A stretch of DNA of 32,193 nucleotides from the NCBI GenBank assembly GCA_040391535.1, contig JBEBXQ010000040.1:1-32193 (forward strand). The letters run 5' to 3'. The notes beneath the pieces are model-generated. The model was given only the letters and a program-made list of their open reading frames with translations. It did no database searches and had not been told where the DNA came from. This DNA is from JBEBXQ01 sp040391535. Its GTDB lineage: Bacteria > Bacteroidota > Bacteroidia > Cytophagales > Spirosomataceae. Made by a program: the position numbers and the translations under genes. This document shows positions 25,267 through 32,175 of the stretch, piece after piece (position 1 is the stretch's first letter; each line of letters opens with the position of its first letter).

Positions 25267-25590
25267 CTAGACAGGCTGTAATTTTTCCGGTCGCCAAATA
25301 GCACGGATGCCCGACACGTCCACTTGCTTCCTGGTCTGTGCAAGATCAAAATTTTCCTGTGTCCTTAACCAAAATTCTGCCGTGGTATTTGGAAACGCAG
25401 CTTCAAGCCTGACAGCCATTTCAGGCGTCAGTCTCTGCTTTCCGTTAATCAGTGCAGACAGCGTTTTACGGGTAGTTCCTAAACCTTTGGCGACTTCCTC
25501 CACTGTAAATTTATGCCCTGTTTCCTCACGCAATCCCTCTAAGGTTTCGCGGATTAATTCCCCCGGATGTGCCGGATCATTTAAAGCCAT
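25267..25590 (-). CDS. higA: HigA-family antitoxin (XRE)
   Basis: A 107-residue DNA-binding antitoxin. The family opening HPGELIRETLEGL is followed by the helix-turn-helix FTVEEVAKGLGTTRKTLSALINGKQRLTPEMAVRLEAAF and the HigA-typical TAEFWLRTQENFDLAQTRK. It neutralises the HigB toxin encoded 12 nt upstream in the same operon, and the pair probably represses its own promoter. Toxin-before-antitoxin is the normal higBA order. The module sits between two copies of the S24/dinB junction, so it is an insertion into the mutagenesis cassette. Confidence 0.95.
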   Translation of the reverse strand: MALNDPAHPGELIRETLEGLREETGHKFTVEEVAKGLGTTRKTLSALINGKQRLTPEMAVRLEAAFPNTTAEFWLRTQENFDLAQTRKQVDVSGIRAIWRPEKLQPV

Positions 25591-25602
25591 AAGTTCTCGT
25601 GT

Positions 25603-25881
25603 TTAATAATAATCTACATAGTCAACATCAATGGCGTTTCCTTTTTCAAAACGAAAAATGATACGCCAGTTCCCTGACACTCTGACAGAATAAAAACCTT
25701 TCAAATTACCTTTCAGAGTATGAAAGTAATAGCCAGGCTGATCCATCTGATCAGGTGATTCAGCCGCATCAAGACGGGTTAAAATCAACCTGATTTTGGA
25801 CAGATGATTTTGTGGCAACTTCGACCGGTCGCCTTTTTCAGCATAAAGCCCCAATCCTTTATGTCGGTAACTGATAATCAT
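25603..25881 (-). CDS. higB: HigB-family toxin (RelE/ParE fold)
   Basis: A 92-residue toxin of the RelE/ParE superfamily, HigB branch; homologues are ribosome-dependent mRNA endonucleases. Typical stretches are HKGLGLYAEKGDRSKLPQNHLSKIRLILTRLDAA, PGYYFHTLKGNLKGFYSVRVSGNWRIIFRFE and the C-terminal DVDYVDYY. All family blocks are intact, so the toxin is likely functional. Upstream (25902-25909) is CGTGTCAA, identical to a half-site of the S24/dinB operator, raising the possibility of shared control. No promoter fully matching the phylum consensus was found before it. Confidence 0.95.
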   Translation of the reverse strand: MIISYRHKGLGLYAEKGDRSKLPQNHLSKIRLILTRLDAAESPDQMDQPGYYFHTLKGNLKGFYSVRVSGNWRIIFRFEKGNAIDVDYVDYY

Positions 25882-26000
25882 AACATCAATATAACGCGAA
25901 ACGTGTCAAGTGCCAGACATTTTTTTTCGTAACCATTATAATAACACTCCTGATCAAGATATCTCATTATCAGAAAAAGTCCCATCTCCTTCCCTTGCAA

Positions 26001-26047
26001 CTCAGAAACCGGATATGCTCTGCAAAAAATATTTTTTGTCCGTTCAT
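26001..26047 (-). pseudogene. 5' stub of the S24 repressor gene
   Basis: On the minus strand from the ATG at 26047 the sequence encodes MNGQKIFFAEHIRFL, matching the first 15 residues of the intact repressor except Asn11 to His, then diverges. It is a remnant of the duplicated junction and not a gene. Confidence 0.85.
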
Positions 26048-26076
26048 TTTTATTTTGTTATTATTATGATCAACAT

Positions 26077-26097
26077 TTTGACACTATTTGTGTCAAA
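26077..26097 (+). promoter_or_regulatory. Operator upstream of dinB
   Basis: Perfect 8-bp inverted repeat TTTGACAC / GTGTCAAA with a 5-nt spacer, ending 22 nt before the dinB ATG. It is the counterpart of 24995-25015, in which one arm base differs and three of five spacer bases are shared. By position it is the likely binding site of the S24 repressor on the dinB-dnaE operon. Confidence 0.65.
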
Positions 26098-26119
26098 TAT
26101 AGAAAAAAATAAAACATCC

Positions 26120-27298
26120 ATGGAACGTCAAATTGTGCATTGTGATCTGGATACATTTTTTGTATCGGTAGAGCGGTTGGCAAACCCGGAGCTAAAAGGC
26201 AAACCTGTGCTGATCGGGGGCAGCAGCGACCGGGGTGTAGTCGCCTCCTGCAGCTATGAAGCGCGGCAGTTTGGTATCCACAGTGCTATGCCCATGCGGC
26301 TGGCCCGGCAACTCTGTCCGGAAGCAATTCTGGTAAGGGGTGATATGGACCGCTACAGCAAATTCTCCAGGGAAGTCACGGAGATCATTTCAGAAAGCGC
26401 ACCTCTGGTGGAAAAAACAAGTATTGATGAGCATTATATTGATGTAACCGGCATGGACCGTTTTTTTGGCTGCTGGAAATGGACACAGGAATTACGGCAG
26501 CGGATCATCCGGCAAACCGGCCTGCCTATCAGCTTCGGACTTTCATCCAGTAAGACGGTATCTAAAATCGCTACCGGAGAGGCCAAGCCCTGTGGTGAGC
26601 GACAGGTGAGTAATGGGACTGAAAAGTTTTTCCTGGCCCCGCTTTCGATCCGTAAAATTCCGATGGTAGGTGATAAGACCTATCTGCAATTGCGCAATAT
26701 GGGTATTTCCAAAGTCAGTACACTTCAGCAAATGGAGGTCAAAACCATGCAGAAAGTATTGGGGGCGAATGGCATCAGTATCTGGAAAAAAGCGAACGGG
26801 ATAGACCATTCACCGGTCATCCCCTATTCTGAAAAAAAGTCGGTCAGCAAGGAGCATACCTTTCAGGAAGACACCATTGAAATGGATCTGTTGAAGCAGG
26901 TTTTGTCACGGATGGTATATGAGCTCACTTTTGAATTGCGGAAAAACAAAAAACTTACCTCCTGCCTGACCCTCAAAATCCGTTACAGCAATTTCGATAC
27001 GCATACCCGGCAGATCAGAATACCCTTTACCAGCTCTGAAAAAGTGATTATCCAACATATTCTGGAACTGTTTGATAAGCTGTATTCACGCCGTATGCTC
27101 ATCCGGCTGATCGGCATACGGTTCGGGGATCTGCTCAACGGTGCTCACCAGATTGATCTGTTTGAAGATACGGAAACCGATCTTAACCTGTCGGCCGCGC
27201 TGGATAAGATCCGGATCCGGTACGGCATGGATGCCGTAAAGCGTGTTATTCATCTTGAAAAAGTTTCATCAGAAAAACCGGTTTCTCATGCTGATTAA
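26120..27298 (+). CDS. dinB: DNA polymerase IV (Y-family translesion polymerase)
   Basis: A 392-residue Y-family polymerase for replication across lesions. Catalytic acids are present: Asp9 in HCDLDTFF and the pair Asp103/Glu104 in SIDEHYIDV (usually SIDEAYLDV, so Ala to His beside the active site). The thumb region has LPISFGLSSSKTVSKIATGEAKP, and the C-terminal little-finger domain ends with QIDLF at 344-348, a good beta-clamp binding motif. The ATG at 26120 starts exactly at the conserved domain; 70 extra upstream codons run through the operator and are rejected. The dnaE gene overlaps its last 11 nt. Retained acids argue against a catalytically dead ImuB. Confidence 0.95.
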   Translation: MERQIVHCDLDTFFVSVERLANPELKGKPVLIGGSSDRGVVASCSYEARQFGIHSAMPMRLARQLCPEAILVRGDMDRYSKFSREVTEIISESAPLVEKTSIDEHYIDVTGMDRFFGCWKWTQELRQRIIRQTGLPISFGLSSSKTVSKIATGEAKPCGERQVSNGTEKFFLAPLSIRKIPMVGDKTYLQLRNMGISKVSTLQQMEVKTMQKVLGANGISIWKKANGIDHSPVIPYSEKKSVSKEHTFQEDTIEMDLLKQVLSRMVYELTFELRKNKKLTSCLTLKIRYSNFDTHTRQIRIPFTSSEKVIIQHILELFDKLYSRRMLIRLIGIRFGDLLNGAHQIDLFEDTETDLNLSAALDKIRIRYGMDAVKRVIHLEKVSSEKPVSHAD

Positions 27299-30263
27299 CC
27301 TCCATAGTCAATACAGCCTTCGCTATGGTACGCTGTCACTGAAAGAACTGGCACAAGGCATGATCGGCAATGGCTATGACACGGCAGTACTGACCGACAT
27401 TAATAACAGCAGTGGGGTACTTGATTTTATCAGATTCTGTCAGCAGGATCCTGAACAATCCGGACTACCCGGAAAAATCAACGCACTGGCGGGTATGGAA
27501 TACCGTAACGGTGACCAGCTGCTGTATATTGGCATTGCCCGGAACCCGGAAGGCTTCAGAGAACTGAATGAGTTAATGACCCATGCCAACCGGGAAAAAC
27601 GGCCACTTCCTGCAACAGCCCCTGCATTCAACCATGTGTTTGTTGTCTATCCTTATGGTGTAAAAAAGGCAGATGAATTAACTGATAACGAATATACCGG
27701 TATCAGGATAGAGGACCTTAAGCGTATCATCAGGGAGCCTGTACAAAACCGGAAAAAATATGTCATACTGCATCCTGTTTCGTTTAATAAGGGGGATTAC
27801 AGCTTCCATACCCAACTCAGGGCCATCGACCATAATCTCCTGATTTCTCAGCTTCAGCCGGAACAGCAAGGTCATGAAAATGAGTTTTTTATCCCCCGGC
27901 ACGAGCTCCTCGATCATTTCCGGTATTTTCCGGAGATCATCCGTAATACAGAAAATCTGCTGGCACAATGCTCTTTCTCTTTTGATTTTGCGGAGATCAG
28001 AAACAAAAAAAACTTCACAGGGACACCGGGAGAAGACAGAAGTCTTCTGTATCAGCTTACACTGGAAGGCCTCCCACGCCGTTATCCGGCTAATCACCCC
28101 ACAGCTATGGAGCGCATCCATAAAGAACTGGAGATCATCAGCAATAAGAAATTCGCCTCTTACTTCCTGATTACCGATGATATTTGCCGGTATGCCCGTT
28201 CAAAGAATTTTCACTATGTAGGCCGCGGCAGCGGGGCAAACAGCGTTGTGGCTTATTGTCTGGGGATTACCGATGTGTGCCCCATAGAGCTGGATTTGTA
28301 TTTTGAGCGTTTTCTGAACCCCAAGCGGTCAGTAGCACCCGATTTTGACATTGATTTTGCATGGAACGAGCGGGATGAAATATACGATTATATTTTCCGG
28401 ACCTACCCCAGGGGAAACGTGGCACTGATGGGTGCCATGAGTACTTTCCAGTCCCGTTCGATTGTCCGTGAGCTCGGAAAAATCTACGGACTGCCAAAAG
28501 GAGAAATTGACCGCCTGGTACACGAGCCGGAACATATGCTCAATAAAAATGAAATCACCCGCATGATTCTGGAGGTGCAGAAAAGGGTAACCAACGGTTT
28601 TGATGATTTCCCCAACCAGCGTACCATTCATGCAAGCGGGGTATTGATTTCCGAATTGCCTTTGACCTGTTATACAGCGCTGGATTACCCTCCCAAAGGA
28701 CTACCCACCGCGCAGTTTGATATGCAGGTGGCAGAAGAAATTCATTTTGAAAAATTCGACATTCTGTCACAGAGAGGCATAGGGCATATTAAGGATTGCC
28801 GTGAAATTGTCAGGCAAAACCGTGGTATTGAGATCGACACCTCTACCCCTGAGCTTTTTTTCAAAGACCCCAATATTGCAGAGCAGCTCCGCTCTGCCAA
28901 TACCATTGGCTGCTTTTATATCGAAAGCCCTGCTATGCGGCAACTGATCAGCAAGCTCAAATGTGACAATTACCTTACGCTGGTGGCTGCGTCATCGATT
29001 ATCCGGCCCGGTGTAGCCTCCTCAGGGATGATGAAAGCGTATATCGAACGCCACCATCAACCCGAAAAGGCCGTCTACCCGCACCCGGTTTTTAAGCAGC
29101 AGCTGGAAGACACCTATGGTGTAATGGTCTATCAGGAGGATGTGATGAAGATCGGGCACCATTACGGCGGACTTGACCTGGCTGATGCCGACGTGCTGCG
29201 CAGGCTGATGTCCGGTAAAAGCCGTAAAGCGATGGAGTCGTTCGGTATCATCAGGAAGAAATTTTTTGACCACTGCCGGGAACAGCATTATCCGGAAGAA
29301 ACATCAGCAGAGATATGGCGTCAGATGGAGTCCTTTGCCGGATATTCCTTCAATAAAGCCCATAGTGCTTCTTTTGCAGTGGAAAGTTATCAGAGCCTGT
29401 TCCTGAAAACCTATTATCCGCTGGAGTTTATGGTGAGTGTGCTGAATAATTACGGTGGGTTTTATCAGCGGAAAGTCTATGTCAATGAAGCCCGTCGCGC
29501 TGGCGGAAATATCTGCCTGCCGTGTATTAACAAAAGCCGGTATACTACTTCCATTGAAGGAAAAGACATTTACCTGGGTTTTGATTTTTTGCTTAATCTG
29601 GAAAACAGACTGGCCTTGTCCATCGTCAGGGAGCGCGACCAAAACGGGAGCTATACCAGCCTGGAAAATTTTGTCCTGCGTACCGGCGCCGGCCTGGAAC
29701 AGCTGATCATACTGATACGCAGCGGAGCTTTCCGTTTTACCGGAACAGGCAAAAAAGAGTTGCTGTGGGAAGCACATCTGCTCGTCAACGGCACAAAGTA
29801 CGAATCCGGCAGTTACCTTCTTTTTGAGAATACGTCAGGCAAACTTCAATTACCTCCTTTAGAAACATCACTGCTGGAAGACCTGTACGATGAAACAGAG
29901 CTGATCGGCTTTCCGGTTTCGGAAAGTATGTTTTCATTAGCCAAAAGCCCTTTCAGAGGTGAGGTATCCGCTGCTGGTCTTGCACAATATGAAGGTAAGA
30001 CACTCCGTATAACAGGAGATCTTATTGCAAGTAAAACGGTACGTACCAAAAACGGCGGACTGATGAAATTCGGCACTTTCCTGGATGTCAACGGGGATTT
30101 TTTTGATACCGTCCACTTCCCCCCTTCCCTCAAAACCTATCCGCTCACGGGCAACGGACTTTACCTTATCCTCGGGAAAGTAGTACTCGATTTCGGATAT
30201 CCCTCGCTGGAAGTTATCAAATGCGCCAAAATGCCTCTGAAAAGTGATCCCCGGAGTGTATGA
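27288..30263 (+). CDS. Short DNA polymerase III alpha subunit (DnaE-type, error-prone cassette)
   Basis: A 991-residue C-family polymerase, shorter than replicative DnaE (about 1160). The PHP domain opens NLHSQYSLRYG with Asn4 where HxH has its first His, so the PHP metal site looks degraded. Polymerase catalytic residues are intact: Asp352 and Asp354 in PDFDIDF and Asp491 in KFDIL. GRGSGANSVVAYCLG and YQEDVMKIG are further DnaE blocks. A helix-hairpin region and an OB fold (about 900-990) end the protein; the tau-binding C-terminal domain is missing. The ATG at 27288 overlaps dinB, implying coupled translation. It probably works with DinB in damage-induced synthesis, comparable to DnaE2. Confidence 0.93.
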   Translation: MLINLHSQYSLRYGTLSLKELAQGMIGNGYDTAVLTDINNSSGVLDFIRFCQQDPEQSGLPGKINALAGMEYRNGDQLLYIGIARNPEGFRELNELMTHANREKRPLPATAPAFNHVFVVYPYGVKKADELTDNEYTGIRIEDLKRIIREPVQNRKKYVILHPVSFNKGDYSFHTQLRAIDHNLLISQLQPEQQGHENEFFIPRHELLDHFRYFPEIIRNTENLLAQCSFSFDFAEIRNKKNFTGTPGEDRSLLYQLTLEGLPRRYPANHPTAMERIHKELEIISNKKFASYFLITDDICRYARSKNFHYVGRGSGANSVVAYCLGITDVCPIELDLYFERFLNPKRSVAPDFDIDFAWNERDEIYDYIFRTYPRGNVALMGAMSTFQSRSIVRELGKIYGLPKGEIDRLVHEPEHMLNKNEITRMILEVQKRVTNGFDDFPNQRTIHASGVLISELPLTCYTALDYPPKGLPTAQFDMQVAEEIHFEKFDILSQRGIGHIKDCREIVRQNRGIEIDTSTPELFFKDPNIAEQLRSANTIGCFYIESPAMRQLISKLKCDNYLTLVAASSIIRPGVASSGMMKAYIERHHQPEKAVYPHPVFKQQLEDTYGVMVYQEDVMKIGHHYGGLDLADADVLRRLMSGKSRKAMESFGIIRKKFFDHCREQHYPEETSAEIWRQMESFAGYSFNKAHSASFAVESYQSLFLKTYYPLEFMVSVLNNYGGFYQRKVYVNEARRAGGNICLPCINKSRYTTSIEGKDIYLGFDFLLNLENRLALSIVRERDQNGSYTSLENFVLRTGAGLEQLIILIRSGAFRFTGTGKKELLWEAHLLVNGTKYESGSYLLFENTSGKLQLPPLETSLLEDLYDETELIGFPVSESMFSLAKSPFRGEVSAAGLAQYEGKTLRITGDLIASKTVRTKNGGLMKFGTFLDVNGDFFDTVHFPPSLKTYPLTGNGLYLILGKVVLDFGYPSLEVIKCAKMPLKSDPRSV

Positions 30264-30276
30264 GAGGAACAAATAT

Positions 30277-30840
30277 TCACCGGTCTGTATACTCAGATTC
30301 ATTTACTATTCCGATCACGAATTTCAATCGTTCAGCAAGGGTTCCTTTGGGAACTTCAATGACCTCATAGTTATATTTAAGATAGGCTGTTTTCATTTGC
30401 TGAAATGTAAACTCCGCCTCTTCCCAGGTTTGTTTTCTTTCATTGTCGTTTTCATAGATTTCTTTCCACGGAGGAAGAATGAACACCTTTTTATTGTATC
30501 GGTACTTCTCCGCAATTTTGCTGATTTCTTCAGAAAACGGAATGTTTTCCATATGCATATAGCAGAAAGTATCGATAATCCCTCTGTCAAAAAATACAGT
30601 TTCAGTACTATGATCAGCACTGACCTTTCTATAAGTCTGCAATGAGGCATTCAGCATAAGCTCCGCATAGAGGCTCTTGTCCTTCCATGGCAACCCGTCC
30701 CCGCCCGTCTCAACCTGCCGCTTAATAATACTCCGGGCTTCTTCATGAACAATCTGAAATCCGTATCTCTCCAATTCATTAATCAAGGCCGTTTTTCCAA
30801 CACCCGGGCCTCCTGTTATCACATACCTATTCCGGTTCAT
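30277..30840 (-). CDS. P-loop NTPase (AAA_28-like)
   Basis: A 187-residue protein with Walker A GGPGVGKTA at 10-18 near the N-terminus, and FFDRGIIDTFCYMHM (about 87-101), a segment resembling the DRG/DxxR part of nucleotide-kinase-like NTPases of the AAA_28 family. The rest is helical. The family is widespread and often lacks a known role; similarity to the kinase part of NadR-like proteins is a possibility. It converges on dnaE with only 13 nt between stops. The region before its start contains two ATTATC repeats (30866-30884). Confidence 0.85.
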   Translation of the reverse strand: MNRNRYVITGGPGVGKTALINELERYGFQIVHEEARSIIKRQVETGGDGLPWKDKSLYAELMLNASLQTYRKVSADHSTETVFFDRGIIDTFCYMHMENIPFSEEISKIAEKYRYNKKVFILPPWKEIYENDNERKQTWEEAEFTFQQMKTAYLKYNYEVIEVPKGTLAERLKFVIGIVNESEYTDR

Positions 30841-30865
30841 TCTGATGGGTTCTTAACAGGGAATA

Positions 30866-30884
30866 ATTATCGTTAATGATTATC
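30866..30884 (-). promoter_or_regulatory. ATTATC direct repeat before the P-loop NTPase gene
   Basis: ATTATC at 30866-30871 and 30879-30884, 13 bp apart and separated by GTTAATG; read on the minus strand these are GATAAT units as in Fur boxes. Spacing differs from the classical Fur consensus, so this is a tentative site only. Confidence 0.25.
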
Positions 30885-30938
30885 AATGCCATCACCCGAC
30901 GACCGGTGATGTTTGAAGACTTTCGCTGTCCGGCCGGG

Positions 30939-31322
30939 TTACTGTCCGGTTGTAATCAGCCTTCGGTCAGCAGGCCTGAAATACCATGAGACCACTGTCA
31001 GTACCAGAAGTAACACAGGAGGGAATATTTCACCTGCAGAACCTCCTGATGCGACATGCGAAATAATGGCACCGAACATATTGAAGAAAAAACCTGCATA
31101 CGCCCATTCCTTCAGTAACGGAAACCTTGGAACAAGTACCGCTACCACCCCCAGCAATTTACTCACTCCTAGCATCGTCAGCAAATAAACCGGATACCCC
31201 AGCTGCGTCATCATATTTACCTCTTCTTCCATTTTAAGGATTTGTACGATGCCGGTAGAAAGCATTCCGAGTGATAACCAAAGGGTCGCAATCCAGTAGA
31301 TGATTTTATTTCTCTTTGACAT
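30939..31322 (-). CDS. DoxX-family membrane protein
   Basis: A 127-residue protein with four predicted membrane helices (about 7-27, 45-65, 69-92, 98-118). Segments such as IATLWLSLGMLSTGIVQIL, LGVSKLLGVVAVLVPRFPLLKEWAYAGFFFNMFGAIISHVASG fit the DoxX-like family. The biochemical role is unclear; relatives are linked to redox and thiol metabolism or occur, as here, in ArsR-AHSA1 operons. It is the last gene of the operon, 6 nt after the AHSA1 gene. Confidence 0.88.
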   Translation of the reverse strand: MSKRNKIIYWIATLWLSLGMLSTGIVQILKMEEEVNMMTQLGYPVYLLTMLGVSKLLGVVAVLVPRFPLLKEWAYAGFFFNMFGAIISHVASGGSAGEIFPPVLLLVLTVVSWYFRPADRRLITTGQ

Positions 31323-31328
31323 GATCTG

Positions 31329-31796
31329 TTACTTTAATTCGTTTAAGATTTTCTGAAGCCTGTTATGGGCCATGTTGATCCCCTTTGCAAAAGGTAACTG
31401 CAAAATCTGATCTCTGTCATCACCTGATTTGTAAATGACATGCATGGTCAGCTTGCTGGTATCGTGTGTCAGTGCTTCAAATTCCAGAAACTCGAGCTGC
31501 ACAGGAAACGGGGTATTCTCCATTTCAAAAGTGCGCGTAATTTTCTGATCCGGAACAAACTCATGAATGACGCCATTTGCCCGAAACAATACATTCCCCT
31601 GAGCATCGCATGTCTCAAACCGGTACCCGCCATGATTCTCGTTTTCCAGCTTCAGTACTTTATTTCCCATCCACTGCTCCACAAGATCGGGTTCTGTGTA
31701 TGCTTTGAACAGCAACTCAACAGGTAAGTCGAAGTCGCGGGTAATGGTCAGTTCCTGTTTTCCGTCCAGGGCAGTAATTCTGGTCTTTTGCTCCAT
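31329..31796 (-). CDS. AHSA1/SRPBCC-family protein
   Basis: A 155-residue START-like (Bet v1 fold) protein of the AHSA1 branch. The signature ITRDFDLPVELLFKAYTEPDLVEQWMG opens the domain, with RFETCDAQGNVLFRANGVIHEFVPDQKITRTFEM in the middle and a C-terminal helix MAHNRLQKILNELK. The fold forms a hydrophobic cavity for small ligands. In this common operon it lies directly after an ArsR regulator (5-nt gap) and before DoxX. Its ligand is unknown. Confidence 0.93.
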   Translation of the reverse strand: MEQKTRITALDGKQELTITRDFDLPVELLFKAYTEPDLVEQWMGNKVLKLENENHGGYRFETCDAQGNVLFRANGVIHEFVPDQKITRTFEMENTPFPVQLEFLEFEALTHDTSKLTMHVIYKSGDDRDQILQLPFAKGINMAHNRLQKILNELK

Positions 31797-31801
31797 ATTG
31801 G

Positions 31802-32125
31802 TTATTGTTTAGATTGATAATTTTTCATTACGGTTTCCAGTTTATCAAACCGGTCTTCCCACATTTTACGGAAAGGCTCAATGAAGTCGGCCACTTCCTT
31901 TATTTTCCGGGGATTAAGCCGATAATAAATTTCCCTCCCGTTTTGCTCCTGTTCCAGCAATTCGCATTCGGTAAGTATTTGCAGGTGTTTTGAAACGGTC
32001 GGTCTGGCCGTATCAAAATTGGCTGCTATAGCTCCCGCCGTCATGGATTGAGAAGCCACTAATATTAATATTGCTCTCCTTGTCGGATCTGCAATGGCTT
32101 GAAATACATCTCTTCTTAAGTTCAT
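31802..32125 (-). CDS. ArsR-family transcriptional repressor
   Basis: A 107-residue winged-helix repressor from the ATG at 32125. The N-terminal FQAIADPTRRAILILVASQSMTAGAIAANF is the usual ArsR opening, followed by the recognition helix TARPTVSKHLQILTECELLEQEQNGREIYYRLNP. No CxC metal-binding motif is present in the DNA-recognition helix, so it is not an arsenic or zinc sensor of the classical type; it belongs to the group paired with AHSA1 proteins. The longer frame from TTG at 32146 is rejected because that codon lies inside the -7 promoter element. It probably represses its own operon. Confidence 0.93.
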   Translation of the reverse strand: MNLRRDVFQAIADPTRRAILILVASQSMTAGAIAANFDTARPTVSKHLQILTECELLEQEQNGREIYYRLNPRKIKEVADFIEPFRKMWEDRFDKLETVMKNYQSKQ

Positions 32126-32143
32126 TACGTAGCTGTTTGGTTG

Positions 32144-32175
32144 CAAATATATGTGTAGCCATTTAGCTACGCAAA
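32144..32175 (-). promoter_or_regulatory. Promoter and operator of the ArsR-AHSA1-DoxX operon
   Basis: Minus-strand TTTG (32175-32172), 20-nt spacer, TATATTTG (32151-32144): a full match to the phylum consensus. An inverted repeat GTAGC/GCTAC (32155-32159 and 32166-32170) fills the spacer, a likely ArsR site. A further GTAGC is near the ATG (32129-32133). Confidence 0.75.

Larger units (their letters stand above)
26001..26175. repeat. 175-bp direct repeat, right copy (S24/dinB junction)
   Basis: Partner of 24919-25093. In this copy the dinB end is intact and in frame, while the S24 repressor gene is represented only by its first 15 or so codons. Together the two copies show that one ancestral junction was duplicated when about 0.9 kb carrying higBA became placed between them. 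Confidence 0.95.

Noticed and set aside
25910..26119. 70-codon N-terminal extension of DinB
   Set aside because: It runs through the repeat copy and operator; DinB homology begins at the ATG at 26120.
26120..27298. ImuB identity for the Y-family polymerase
   Set aside because: The catalytic acids are retained and no imuA gene is adjacent, so DinB (Pol IV) is the better call.
29304..29777. 157-codon minus-strand frame inside dnaE
   Set aside because: It is antisense to well-conserved DnaE coding sequence; the same applies to the 147-codon frame at 27678-28121.
30244..30645. 133-codon plus-strand frame
   Set aside because: It is antisense to the P-loop NTPase gene, whose Walker A motif and length are convincing.
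30889..30912. CATCACC/GGTGATG inverted repeat as a terminator of the DoxX operon
   Set aside because: Only 7 bp with an 8-nt loop, and no T run follows on the minus strand.
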